A stretch of DNA of 24,736 nucleotides, from positions 1 through 24,736 of the forward strand of contig JAZRXA010000010.1 of assembly GCA_045599965.1 (NCBI GenBank). Reading direction: 5' to 3'. Below, one piece after another: positions 1 to 7,903 of the stretch (its first letter is position 1; every line of letters begins with the position of its first letter). The notes beneath the pieces are model-generated. The model had not been told where the DNA came from and made no database searches. It saw only the letters and a list, made by a program, of their open reading frames with translations. Both the position numbers and the translations under genes were made by a program. Origin of the DNA: RGIG5612 sp045599965. GTDB lineage: Bacteria; Bacillota; Clostridia; Lachnospirales; Lachnospiraceae.

Positions 1-1262
1 GATAAAAGCATCGGGCGTTTTTTAGGTTTTAAGATTTTTGTTCTAAAATAAATATGAAGACTGTCAAAATCACTTTTGCTTTGCGCAAACCAGCCCGAAG
101 TTGAATCAATAAGTCTTGTTGAATCACACTCCTTTGCCAAATCATACATTTTATCAGAATCGAACTGGCCCCAACCTTCATTAAACAATGTGTAAGCAAT
201 AATACATGGATGGTTATAAAGATGACTAATCGTCTCTTTCATATGATTAATCCAAAATTCTTGGCGTTCATTATAGCTAGAAACTTTATCATAAAATTTT
301 ATTCCCAGCGTTCCTAAAAGAGTGTCTTTAAAGAAATGATAATTTCCAGAATTAACCATATCTTGCATTACCAAAATTCCAAGTTTGTCGCAAGCATAAT
401 AAAATTCTTCTGGTTCAATCTTAATATGCTTTCTAAGAAGGTTAAATCCCAATTCTTTCATCCGCAAAATATCTTTTTCATATTCATCTGGGGTTTCTGG
501 TAAAAGAATACCTTCCTTAAAATAACCTTGATCTAGGACTCCATGAAGAAATATTGGATTGCCATTAAGGCAAACACGATTTATGCCACCTTCATCAGGT
601 AGAATTCCAATCGTTCGAAGTGCATAATAAATTTCTACTTTGTCAGCGCAATGTTCTATTGTCTTGTAGTACAAATGTGGATTTTTAGGTGTCCAAAGAA
701 TTGGATCTTCCTCATCAAATCGAAGCATTTCGCTAAAGGTTTTTACCTCTGGCCATCTAGAGCAATCTTTAATAAAAACCTCAACATCAGCTCCGTTTAA
801 ATCAGCCGTGATTTTAATAGAATCAATATAAACATTAGGAACTTGTTCAATCCAAACGCTTTTCCATATACCTGAAGTTGGTGTATACCACATTCCTGAA
901 TGTTTCTTTTTTTGTTTACCATAAGGATAAGTTTTATCTAGAGTATCCGTAACTTCTATTCTTAAAACATTACTTCCATCCTTTACAAAATCTGTAATAT
1001 CAAAATCAAACGGAAGATATCCGCCTTTATGTTCGCCAAGAAAATTATCATTTAAGAAAACTTTTGCGATTTGATCAGCTGCGCCAATATGAAGAAGTGC
1101 TCGATCATTTTCTTTAGTAAATAAAAACTCTCGTTCATAAACCAAATGCTCTTCGCTAAGACACGAAGGCACATAAGTTTCTTTTTCATTAATGAGCCAT
1201 TCTCCGTTAAGATTTAAGAAACTATCTCTTTTTAATTGTGGTCTTGGATAATTGTTCCACAT
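1..1262 (-). CDS. Glycoside hydrolase family 2 protein (beta-galactosidase/beta-glucuronidase type), 3' end outside window
   Basis: This is an open frame of about 420 codons starting at the ATG at 1262 and running off the left edge without a stop. The N-terminus (MWNNYPRPQLKRDSFLNLNG) and following text have the jelly-roll sugar-binding domain typical of GH2. An immunoglobulin-like domain follows, then the start of the TIM barrel. The GH2 acid/base signature is visible as FNEGWGQ, with the catalytic Glu at about residue 362, then SLHIYF near the edge. The nucleophile Glu, usually in a SEFGG-like strand, would lie beyond the window. No signal peptide is seen, so it should be cytosolic and act on an imported beta-glycoside. 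The ribosome binding site is weak (TTAGGC). It lies 60 bp downstream of the MFS gene and co-directional with it, which suggests an uptake-plus-hydrolysis pair. Family is firm; substrate is unknown. Confidence 0.9.
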   Translation of the reverse strand, partial: MWNNYPRPQLKRDSFLNLNGEWLINEKETYVPSCLSEEHLVYEREFLFTKENDRALLHIGAADQIAKVFLNDNFLGEHKGGYLPFDFDITDFVKDGSNVLRIEVTDTLDKTYPYGKQKKKHSGMWYTPTSGIWKSVWIEQVPNVYIDSIKITADLNGADVEVFIKDCSRWPEVKTFSEMLRFDEEDPILWTPKNPHLYYKTIEHCADKVEIYYALRTIGILPDEGGINRVCLNGNPIFLHGVLDQGYFKEGILLPETPDEYEKDILRMKELGFNLLRKHIKIEPEEFYYACDKLGILVMQDMVNSGNYHFFKDTLLGTLGIKFYDKVSSYNERQEFWINHMKETISHLYNHPCIIAYTLFNEGWGQFDSDKMYDLAKECDSTRLIDSTSGWFAQSKSDFDSLHIYFRTKILKPKKRPMLL

Positions 1263-1322
1263 AATTTTGCCTAATTTATCTATCTCTCAAAAGTTACTCT
1301 AATTAACCGTTTTATAGATTTA

Positions 1323-2576
1323 TTATTTTGCTTTATTAATTTGCTTTCTAAATACCGCGAGCAAAACTGCTAGCAATGCAGCAACGGCTAAAGCTGCAAA
1401 CCATATATTTTCATTAGGAAGGAAACTTTCCGTTCCATCATTATTGATAATAACTTCCGCATTCTTAAGAACTGCCGCACCGATTGCAGGTCCAATAAGC
1501 CCCGGAATTAAAACTTGTCCAATTATACGAACACCTTGGAATCGTCCTGCTTCATTTTCGGGAATAAGATCTCTTATCTTAGCACCAAACACACTCATGC
1601 CCGTAAGGTACCCGCTCATCATAAGCAGCGAACCAATAAAAACTGGAACTGTAGTTTTTGTAAAGAACAACAGCACATACCCTATTCCGAGCATAGCAAC
1701 TGGTATTCTAATAGCAAAGCCAAAACCTTTTTTGTCATAAACCTTTCCATAAAACGCTGTTACAACAGCAGCAACAATAATTGCCGGAGCCATAATTAAA
1801 ACATAATTGCTCATGCCAAGGCTTTGCTCATAGTAGATGATTAAATATGGCATAAATACCTGAATTGAAATTCCGAAAATAGCAAACAGTCCAAGGATAA
1901 TATAAAGAAGGCTGTTGTTTTTTATAGTCTTAGGGCGAAAGCTTGCAATTAAAGTTTCGCCAAAACTATTTGTAGATTTTGTAAGTGACTTTGAATCCTC
2001 GATAAGGAAAAATCCAAGTATACCAATAATCGTTGTTGCAATACCTATGATGTAATAAATAGTAACCCAACTTGAATGAGTGTCGAGATTAAAACTCATA
2101 AATCCGCCAAATACAATAAGTATTGAAACAAGTGGCATCATAGAATTGAAGCCTTCAATTTTTCCACGATTGGTTTCGTCACCTCTATCAGTTAGCCATG
2201 CGTTGTAAGCAGCATCATTAGCGGTTGAGCCGAAGAAAGTCATAACGCAGTCCATAACAATAGTTAACAATACACTTTTTATATAAGCAAAAGTTATAAT
2301 GCTTACGCCCCAAATAATATAGCCTACACTCATAAAGGCTTTCCGCTTACCGACTTTGTCAGAAACGGCACCCATAATAATTGTTGTAAGTGCGGCAACA
2401 ACTGCGCTTGCCATAACCATTGCGGAAATTTCTGCTGCCGTTGCATGAAACATCTTATAAATAAAAACATTAAAATACATGTTCTCAACGACCCATGCGA
2501 TTTGGCCCATAAGTCCGAAGATTAACATAGCTGACCAAAAACGTCCGCCGAGTTTAGTTTGTTTTGCTACGTTCAT
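1323..2576 (-). CDS. MFS transporter, probable sugar/glycoside permease
   Basis: This 417-residue protein has about twelve hydrophobic membrane segments. The major facilitator signature loop between helices 2 and 3 reads GAVSDKVGKRK (about residues 68-78), and the C-terminus is short and basic (FRKQINKAK). The ATG at 2576 is preceded by AGGAGG at ideal spacing. The gene sits 9 bp downstream of the MATE gene and 60 bp upstream of the GH2 gene on the same strand. From that context I infer uptake of an oligosaccharide or glycoside hydrolysed by the GH2 enzyme. The fold is well supported; the substrate is inference only. Confidence 0.85.
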   Translation of the reverse strand: MNVAKQTKLGGRFWSAMLIFGLMGQIAWVVENMYFNVFIYKMFHATAAEISAMVMASAVVAALTTIIMGAVSDKVGKRKAFMSVGYIIWGVSIITFAYIKSVLLTIVMDCVMTFFGSTANDAAYNAWLTDRGDETNRGKIEGFNSMMPLVSILIVFGGFMSFNLDTHSSWVTIYYIIGIATTIIGILGFFLIEDSKSLTKSTNSFGETLIASFRPKTIKNNSLLYIILGLFAIFGISIQVFMPYLIIYYEQSLGMSNYVLIMAPAIIVAAVVTAFYGKVYDKKGFGFAIRIPVAMLGIGYVLLFFTKTTVPVFIGSLLMMSGYLTGMSVFGAKIRDLIPENEAGRFQGVRIIGQVLIPGLIGPAIGAAVLKNAEVIINNDGTESFLPNENIWFAALAVAALLAVLLAVFRKQINKAK

Positions 2577-2585
2577 AACTTCCTC

Positions 2586-3938
2586 CTATTGTTTGATAGC
2601 TTTCGTCATCCATTTTCCTTTTTTATATCTTATCAAAAAGATTATTGATCTGACAATCCAATCTAAAATCGTATGCGAAATCCAAACGCCAATTACGCCA
2701 AGAGCTAAGTATTTAGCCAGCATAATTCCGGCCACTACTCTAACCAGCCACATAGAAAGTGCGCTCGCAATCATTGTAAAGGTTGCATCGCCCGCACTTC
2801 GAAGAAATGTTGGGGTTACGAAACCTAGTGGCCATATAATAATTCCGTTCACTGCATGCAACATACAAACTACTTTAGCAAACTTTGTTGCCTCGGCCGA
2901 GACATCATAAATTTTAAGAATTGTTGGCGTTAAAATAATTATCAGCGTTATCCAAATAAGTGACATTATATAAACCCACTTTAATAATTTCTTAAAATAA
3001 AATTTTGCTTTGTCGAATTCACCCGCGCCGACGCACTGTCCAACAACCGTTGCCATAGCAAGGTTTATCGCATTACCTGGGATAACATGTATGCTTGCCA
3101 TCGTGCCACCGATTGCGTTCGCGGTAATACTCGCCGTTCCCATTGTCGAGATGAAACTAAAAAGAATAATTTTGCCAAGCTGGAACATTCCGTTTTCAAC
3201 ACCACTAGGAACGCTGAAGGTAAAGATGTTTTTCAAGATTCTCTTTTCTAGTTTGAAATGCAAAATATCCCGAAGATTTAGTTCATACTTTTTCTTAAAG
3301 AGAAGTGCAACTGTTATTATTGCTGCAATCCATCTTGAAACTAATGTTGGAATAGCAACGCCTTCAACGCCGTACTTAAATCCAAAGATTAAAATTGCGT
3401 TGCCAGCAACATTTATTACGTTCATGATTATTGAAATTATTAGTGTTATGTTTGTCTTTTCCATAGCGCGGAAAAGTCCGGCTCCCGCATTATAAATTGC
3501 AATTGCAGGTACCGAAAGCATAACTATCATATAGTATTTTCGCGTTGCGCTCATAACGTCAGCATCTATGCTACCAAAAAGTTTTGTAATTATTAATCCG
3601 CTGAAAATATAAAGGAGTGCCGTAATGACAATAGAAATCACTGTCATTAAAAGTATTAGATGATGTCCAGCTTTTTTTGAAAGACGCGAATCTTCCCTTC
3701 CTAAATATTGGCAACAAACCGCAACACCGCCAGCAGCCATTGCAGAAAAGATATATTGCATAAGAACGCTTATTGAGTCAACTAGTGAAACTCCAGAAAC
3801 AGCGCTGTCGCCAACTTGGGCTACCATCATTGAGTCGGCAAGGCCTACTGCAACAGATAAGAACTGCTCTAGTATCAACGGCAAAATAAGTTGCCATAAT
3901 TGTTTGTTTGTAAAATCTACATGCTTATTTAATTCCAT
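2586..3938 (-). CDS. MATE family efflux transporter
   Basis: This 450-residue protein has about twelve membrane segments. It has the MATE N-terminal pattern (LWQLILPLILEQFLSVAVGLADSM) followed by MVAQVGDSAVSGVSLVDS, where helix 1 and 2 residues line the cation site. The two-lobed repeat is visible, with a second lobe beginning near FTFSVPSGVENGMFQLGKI. MATE proteins export cationic drugs or metabolites using Na+ or H+ gradients. The start at 3938 has only a weak upstream purine stretch, so translation may be coupled to the gene ending at 3971. It is co-directional with the MFS and GH2 genes 9 bp downstream. The family is clear; the substrate is not. Confidence 0.88.
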   Translation of the reverse strand: MELNKHVDFTNKQLWQLILPLILEQFLSVAVGLADSMMVAQVGDSAVSGVSLVDSISVLMQYIFSAMAAGGVAVCCQYLGREDSRLSKKAGHHLILLMTVISIVITALLYIFSGLIITKLFGSIDADVMSATRKYYMIVMLSVPAIAIYNAGAGLFRAMEKTNITLIISIIMNVINVAGNAILIFGFKYGVEGVAIPTLVSRWIAAIITVALLFKKKYELNLRDILHFKLEKRILKNIFTFSVPSGVENGMFQLGKIILFSFISTMGTASITANAIGGTMASIHVIPGNAINLAMATVVGQCVGAGEFDKAKFYFKKLLKWVYIMSLIWITLIIILTPTILKIYDVSAEATKFAKVVCMLHAVNGIIIWPLGFVTPTFLRSAGDATFTMIASALSMWLVRVVAGIMLAKYLALGVIGVWISHTILDWIVRSIIFLIRYKKGKWMTKAIKQ

Positions 3939-3970
3939 TTTCTAAGCTGCCTAATTTGACCTTCTAAGTA

Positions 3971-4465
3971 TTATCTTCTTGCTGATCCGCCTCTAGTTAC
4001 ATTAAGTGAATCAGTAGCTTCGAAATGTTCTATTAAATCAATTTCTGAAGTATTTAATTTTTTCTTAGAACACTTTTGAATAACAATATATATTTTACAA
4101 CCACTCTTTTTTTCAAAGTAAACGTCGCCGTTACCATGTCCCATAAGATGATTGAAAACTCTCTTTCTAACATTACCCGATTGCCCAATATAAATCTCAT
4201 CATAATTCATTGGATTAAAAATCAGTTTTTTATTATAGCTTAATATAACATAGCAACCAGGATAGTCACTTTTGTCACGATCCCATGATTTTAAGAACTC
4301 ATCCTGGCTAATATATTTTTTGTTTTTTATCTTATTTTCAACCTTAACTGTGATTGGCTTTAATGAATTTGAGATGACAATAATAAGGATGAGTATAAGA
4401 ATTACTCCCCCTGATATAAAAAATACTGTATTATTTTCAGACATTAAAGATGATTCAAAAAACAT
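3971..4465 (-). CDS. Membrane-anchored GIY-YIG domain protein
   Basis: The protein has 164 residues. A single hydrophobic helix lies at about residues 14-34, followed by a basic linker and a C-terminal domain with the GIY-YIG nuclease fold signature. The elements are GCYVI (about 70-74, in place of GIY), YIG (92-94), NVRKRVFNH (98-106, giving the conserved Arg and His) and a late Glu in SEIDLIEHFE (about 140-149). The key catalytic elements therefore appear present. A transmembrane anchor on a GIY-YIG domain is unusual, and I do not recognise a named family. The start is uncertain: the ATG at 4465 has only a GG near it and the in-frame ATG at 4444 has no better site. It is transcribed toward the MATE gene 32 bp away. 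Confidence 0.7.
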   Translation of the reverse strand: MFFESSLMSENNTVFFISGGVILILILIIVISNSLKPITVKVENKIKNKKYISQDEFLKSWDRDKSDYPGCYVILSYNKKLIFNPMNYDEIYIGQSGNVRKRVFNHLMGHGNGDVYFEKKSGCKIYIVIQKCSKKKLNTSEIDLIEHFEATDSLNVTRGGSARR

Positions 4466-4481
4466 ATCCTATATAATAGCA

Positions 4482-4514
4482 CAAAAAAAGAGCATCTGCA
4501 TTGCAGATGCTCTT
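4482..4514 (-). terminator. Intrinsic terminator after the nitroreductase pair
   Basis: A perfect 13-bp inverted repeat (arms 4488-4500 and 4502-4514, AAGAGCATCTGCA and its complement) is followed on the minus strand by a run of seven T. It lies 6 bp after the stop of the 4520-5047 gene and just upstream of the GIY-YIG start, so it separates the two transcription units. Confidence 0.88.
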
Positions 4515-4519
4515 AAAAA

Positions 4520-5047
4520 TTATTTTGCGTAATATACGTAATTTTCTTTTCTTGGAACTGGCTCATGATAAGGAGCATCAGGATAACCTAAAATCAAGTG
4601 GCCGATGCCTTCGTAATCGCCTTCGATTCCAAGTTCTTTAAGGATTGCTTTTCCTTCTTCAGATTCAAATTCTTGTTTTGCTCTATGAATCCAGCATGAA
4701 CCTACCCCAAGGTCGTAAGCAGCATTCATAAGATTTCCCATTACCAAACTTCCATCATAGATGTAAGTTGGAACGCTCTTATCTGCTAAGACAATTAAAA
4801 GTTCTGGTGCTCCGTAAAACGGATCGAAATCTCCTTCTCTTCCCATAATCGCCGCATTCATTTTTGAGATTCTATCTCTTAATTCTTTATTAGTAATCGC
4901 AATGATGATTGGAGATTGTTTTCCCATACCTGTTGCTGCAAAAGTACCTGCCTCAATAATCGCTTTTAACTTTTCTTCTTCGATTAATTCTGGTTTGTAC
5001 ACTTTGCAACTTTTTCTTTCAACTAATGTTTTTAATGTTTCTGACAT
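4520..5047 (-). CDS. Nitroreductase-family FMN flavoprotein (short form)
   Basis: This 175-residue protein is typical of short nitroreductase-like proteins. The N-terminal FMN phosphate-contact motif is seen as ERKSCKVYKP (residues 10-19), followed by AGTFAATGMGKQ (33-44). A central helix, MGNLMNAAYDLGVGSCWIH, matches the second flavin-binding region, and the strand GHLILGYP lies near the C-terminus. It should be a homodimeric cytosolic NAD(P)H-dependent oxidoreductase reducing quinones, nitro groups or other small acceptors. The start at 5047 is supported by GGGGTGA upstream. It is the last gene of a small operon, 21 bp after the other nitroreductase, and is closed by a terminator. The natural substrate cannot be told from sequence. 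Confidence 0.88.
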   Translation of the reverse strand: MSETLKTLVERKSCKVYKPELIEEEKLKAIIEAGTFAATGMGKQSPIIIAITNKELRDRISKMNAAIMGREGDFDPFYGAPELLIVLADKSVPTYIYDGSLVMGNLMNAAYDLGVGSCWIHRAKQEFESEEGKAILKELGIEGDYEGIGHLILGYPDAPYHEPVPRKENYVYYAK

Positions 5048-5068
5048 ATTTTCACCCCATTTCTATAT

Positions 5069-5794
5069 TTATTGAAAATCTTTTATATACTCATTTACTG
5101 AGCGTGTCATCTCTTTTGAAAAGTCCGAATTATATTTGCGGTTACAAAAAGCCTTTGCCCACTCTTCGAAAGTTGAATTTTCATATTTAGATGCAAAAAG
5201 TTTTTTAAGTTCTTCTTCACCTTTTGTCTGATATTGGTCTATGCAAACGATATCTTCTAACTCGCTTCTAACTGGTTTAGGCCTATCTATTTGTTGCTGC
5301 GTAGGATAGCCAAAAACTAACATAACGCATGGGAAAACATATTGTGGAAGATTTAATGTCACTTTCATTTCTTCGGCATTTTCCATTACGTCTCCTATGT
5401 AGCATGAACCGATTCCAAAACTATGTGCCGCTACAACTGCGTTTTGTGCTGCAATCGATGCATCTGTTACAGCTATCATTAAATCACCTACAGCAGGTTT
5501 TCTTGGGGCTGCGCCAGCAATCTCAAAAGCATCATACCACTTTCTAAAGTCCGCGCAAAATACCAAAACCAATTTTGCCTTAGCAATAAAAGGTTGGTTG
5601 TCACAAAGAACCGCCATCTTCTCTTTCAATTCTTGATTTTGAATATCAATGATTGTGTACATTTGCTGGTTGCCAGCTGTTGGCGCTTGCATAGCACTAT
5701 TTAAAATCGTTTCGCGTTGTTCGGCAGTAATTTCTTGGTCTGTATAAACTCTAACTGACTTTCTCTCATAAAGTTCTTTAATAGTATTGTTCAT
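5069..5794 (-). CDS. Nitroreductase-family flavoprotein (long form)
   Basis: This 241-residue protein resembles the longer NfsA/Frp-like branch. The flavin motif is ERKSVRVY (residues 10-17), followed by APTAGNQQMY (38-47). The central helix region AAQNAVVAAHSFGIGSCYIGD and the strand VMLVFGYP match the second FMN site. It ends with a C-terminal extension rich in charged residues. AAGGAGC lies at good spacing before the ATG at 5794. It is paralogous to the downstream 175-residue protein, so the two may form related homodimers or a heterodimer. It follows the ferredoxin-like micro-ORF by 39 bp, which suggests an electron-transfer role. Substrate unknown. Confidence 0.88.
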   Translation of the reverse strand: MNNTIKELYERKSVRVYTDQEITAEQRETILNSAMQAPTAGNQQMYTIIDIQNQELKEKMAVLCDNQPFIAKAKLVLVFCADFRKWYDAFEIAGAAPRKPAVGDLMIAVTDASIAAQNAVVAAHSFGIGSCYIGDVMENAEEMKVTLNLPQYVFPCVMLVFGYPTQQQIDRPKPVRSELEDIVCIDQYQTKGEEELKKLFASKYENSTFEEWAKAFCNRKYNSDFSKEMTRSVNEYIKDFQ

Positions 5795-5833
5795 GTTTCG
5801 CTCCTTATGCGCTGATTTTATCAGAACTAAAAA

Positions 5834-5914
5834 TTACAATTGCAAAACGCAATCTTTTGCGCAAAGTCCACATCCAATACATTTTTCTTTATCAATAATA
5901 ACTTCGTGTTTCAT
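5834..5914 (-). CDS. 26-residue single [4Fe-4S] motif micro-ORF (ferredoxin-like fragment)
   Basis: Twenty-six codons from the ATG at 5914 contain the complete cluster motif CIGCGLCAKDC (residues 12-22, CxxCxxCxxxC), preceded by an acidic/basic strand (EVIIDKEK) typical of 2[4Fe-4S] ferredoxin half-domains. It has GGAGGGT at ideal spacing and a TATAAT box just upstream, so it looks expressible. It is far shorter than any standard ferredoxin, about half of one. After the stop, a different frame reads IVIFSSDKISA and then stops. That could be the lost second strand, so decay by a frameshift from a larger domain is a real alternative. It is first in line before the two nitroreductases, some relatives of which carry a fused ferredoxin domain. 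Confidence 0.6.
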   Translation of the reverse strand: MKHEVIIDKEKCIGCGLCAKDCVLQL

Positions 5915-5920
5915 AATCCA

Positions 5921-5940
5921 CCCTCCACTATAATATTATA
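5921..5940 (-). promoter_or_regulatory. Promoter -10 and ribosome binding site of the micro-ORF/nitroreductase operon
   Basis: On the minus strand, TATAAT (5935-5940) is followed by a very short leader with GGAGGG (5921-5926) and the ATG at 5914. The -35 region is not well conserved. This is the only evident promoter for the nitroreductase genes. Confidence 0.6.
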
Positions 5941-6017
5941 CCTTATTTGTATAAAAGTCATTAAAATCAAAAAACTTTTAACTCAACAAATAATAATTTC
6001 GCGAGTTCTTTTATAAA

Positions 6018-6250
6018 AACTAAAAGTGGTGCTCTAGGGGATGAGATACTGTAGAGCACTAAAAATAGCGTTAGTTTTTTTAAAAAGTGGTGCTCTAGAG
6101 AAAGCGACGCTGTAGAGCACTAAAAATGGCGTTAATTTTTTTAAAAAGTGGTGCTCTAGAGAAAGAGATACGGCAGAGCACTAAAAGTGAAATTCTGTTT
6201 TTTAAAAAGTAGTGCTCTGAAAGAAAAAATTTTGTAGAGCAACACTTTTT
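6018..6250. repeat. Four tandem 61-bp hairpin repeat units
   Basis: Four units have identical phase: the 5' arms GGTGCTCTA (AGTGCTCT in unit 4) start at 6028, 6089, 6150 and 6211, an exact 61-bp period. Each unit holds an inverted repeat (GTGCTCTA then TAGAGCAC) around a purine-rich loop of about 15 bases, followed by an A-tract, a GCGTTA-like linker and a T-tract. Units 2 and 3 are nearly identical, whereas unit 4 is diverged. No reading frame covers it. It lies in the 468-bp gap between the nitroreductase operon and the second MATE gene. Each hairpin could form on either strand. Confidence 0.85.
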
Positions 6251-6324
6251 GATTTTAATGTTTGAAACGCGAAGTTGCCGGTTAGCGGTTGAAAAAAGTT
6301 CGTGCGGGATGCGAGCGAATAATT

Positions 6325-6358
6325 AAGACCTCGTGAAATTGCAATTTACCGAGGTCTT
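6325..6358 (-). terminator. Probable terminator after the second MATE gene
   Basis: The inverted repeat AAGACCTCG/CGAGGTCTT (6325-6333 and 6350-6358) has an inner AAATT/AATTT pairing, followed on the minus strand by TTAATTATT. It sits 24 bp past the MATE stop. The U-tract is imperfect, so efficiency is uncertain. Confidence 0.65.
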
Positions 6359-6382
6359 TACATTTTTGAATCTTGAAAATTT

Positions 6383-7750
6383 TTATTCTGTGGGTTTGTT
6401 TATTGAGAAGTCAGCTTTCTTGATTTTTATCATTACCATTATGATTATGACTATCAATGAAAGTACATCTGCTATTGGTTGAGCCCATACAAGACCGTTC
6501 ATGCCTACTAAAGAATTCATAATATAGACTGCTGGTATTAGAATGATGCCTTGTCTTATTAAGACCGCTAAGAAAGCTGGTGTTGCTGCGCCCATTCCTT
6601 GGAGAGTTGTTTGACATATAGCAAATGGTCCTATAAGCCATGCTGTGTACATAAGAATTCTTGTGAAACTCATTGCACTACTATAAGCGGCTTCGTCTGT
6701 TAAGAAAATTTTGACAATTGGTCCCGCAAAGATAAAGCATAAGATAGCAGCTACAAGGCAAACGATTGTAGCAAATATAGTTGAAAATCTTATTCCACCT
6801 AAAAGTCTTTCTTTATTTTTGGCTCCAAAACAATATCCGAAAAATGGCTGAGCGCCACTTCCTATTCCAATTCCTAAAAGCGTAATAATCATAAAGACTT
6901 TCGAAGTTACGCCATATCCAGCTACATATAAATCTCCATACTGTGACATTTGCGAATTAATAACAATTGCTGAAAGACTTGATAGAAGATTTGCAAGTGC
7001 TGATGAAAGTCCAACTGAAACTACGCCTGTAAGAATACCTTCTTTCATAGAAAAATATTTTGGACTAATGCTTAAATTTGATTTTCCTCTAAAGAAATAT
7101 AAAAGATAATAAAGTGCGCTCACAACATTTCCTATTACTGTTGCCACTGCCGCTCCAACTATTCCCCAGCCAAAAGCTAAAATCATAATTGGATCTAAAA
7201 TAATATTTAAGAGATTGCCTACAACCGTACCCGTCATAGCCTTCATAGGTTCACCTTCAGTACGAATTACGTTCGAGAAACAATTCGATATCATCGAGAA
7301 TACTCCGCAGCCTACTGTAATAACTAAGTAACTTCTTGTGTATCCTATTGTGCTTTCACTAGCTCCTAATGCATAAGCAATTTTATCCATAAAAATCCAA
7401 AGAACCGCCATAAAAACCAGTCCTATTGTTACGCATGCCCACATGCAAAATGAACTGACTTTTTTAGCAAGCTCTTGATTTCCCGCACCTAAAGCCCTCG
7501 AAATAACAGAAGTTCCGCCAACTCCGAAAAGAGTTCCTAGAGACATAAATATCATAAAAATTGGCGTTGCAAGAGAAACTGCTGCCACTTGCAAATCGTT
7601 ATGTGTCAAACCAATAAAGAAAGTATCTGCCAAGTTATATATCATAACCATAATCATGGCTATCAGCGCTGGTATGCAATTTTTAATAATTACCTGTGGT
7701 ATTGATCCATTTGCAAATGACTCTATTGCGCTAGTGTTATCTTTTTTCAT
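6383..7750 (-). CDS. MATE family efflux transporter (second)
   Basis: The protein has 455 residues and about twelve membrane segments. N-terminal text typical of clostridial MATE proteins is present (FANGSIPQVIIKNCIPALIAM, then YNLADTFFIG), with a central RTEGEPMKAM loop and a second lobe starting near ALANLLSSLSAI. I choose the ATG at 7750 because GGAG lies 6 bases before it. The in-frame ATG at 7762 contains that site within its own codons and has no site upstream. The gene follows the GRE-associated block, but a terminator and its own promoter-like sequence separate it, so co-transcription is not assured. It could export a product or toxic intermediate of that pathway; this is inference. 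Confidence 0.87.
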   Translation of the reverse strand: MKKDNTSAIESFANGSIPQVIIKNCIPALIAMIMVMIYNLADTFFIGLTHNDLQVAAVSLATPIFMIFMSLGTLFGVGGTSVISRALGAGNQELAKKVSSFCMWACVTIGLVFMAVLWIFMDKIAYALGASESTIGYTRSYLVITVGCGVFSMISNCFSNVIRTEGEPMKAMTGTVVGNLLNIILDPIMILAFGWGIVGAAVATVIGNVVSALYYLLYFFRGKSNLSISPKYFSMKEGILTGVVSVGLSSALANLLSSLSAIVINSQMSQYGDLYVAGYGVTSKVFMIITLLGIGIGSGAQPFFGYCFGAKNKERLLGGIRFSTIFATIVCLVAAILCFIFAGPIVKIFLTDEAAYSSAMSFTRILMYTAWLIGPFAICQTTLQGMGAATPAFLAVLIRQGIILIPAVYIMNSLVGMNGLVWAQPIADVLSLIVIIIMVMIKIKKADFSINKPTE

Positions 7751-7785
7751 TGTGTTCTCCATTTCTAGTATTTAAATATTAAAAA

Positions 7786-7823
7786 ATTATAACATTGCAT
7801 CGCATGGGTTATCCAATAGGATA
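7786..7823 (-). promoter_or_regulatory. Candidate promoter with wide spacer for the second MATE gene
   Basis: The minus strand reads TTGGAT (7811-7816), a 19-base spacer and TATAAT (7786-7791). The -35 overlaps a short palindrome, TATCC-N4-GGATA (7810-7823). A 19-base spacer recalls MerR-type activated promoters, but no MerR gene is present in the window. Confidence 0.45.
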
Positions 7824-7854
7824 TCAGTATAAGTGCAATTGACACATAAATAAA

Positions 7855-7884
7855 AAAGAGCCTGCACTTTTTCGCAGACTCTTT
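7855..7884 (-). terminator. Intrinsic terminator after the second URO-D-like gene
   Basis: An 11-bp stem (arms 7855-7865 and 7874-7884, one G.U pair) with an 8-base loop is followed on the minus strand by TTTTTTATTT. It lies 20 bp beyond the stop at 7904. Confidence 0.82.
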
Positions 7885-7903
7885 ATATTATTAGTTCTTT
7901 TTC

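Noticed and set aside
2479..3495. Plus-strand open frames opposite the MFS and MATE genes
   Set aside because: Antisense shadows of membrane-protein codons, with no ribosome binding sites or recognisable domains.
6018..6250. CRISPR array
   Set aside because: Only four units, each conserved along its whole length including the would-be spacers, with a palindromic stem in every unit and no cas genes nearby.
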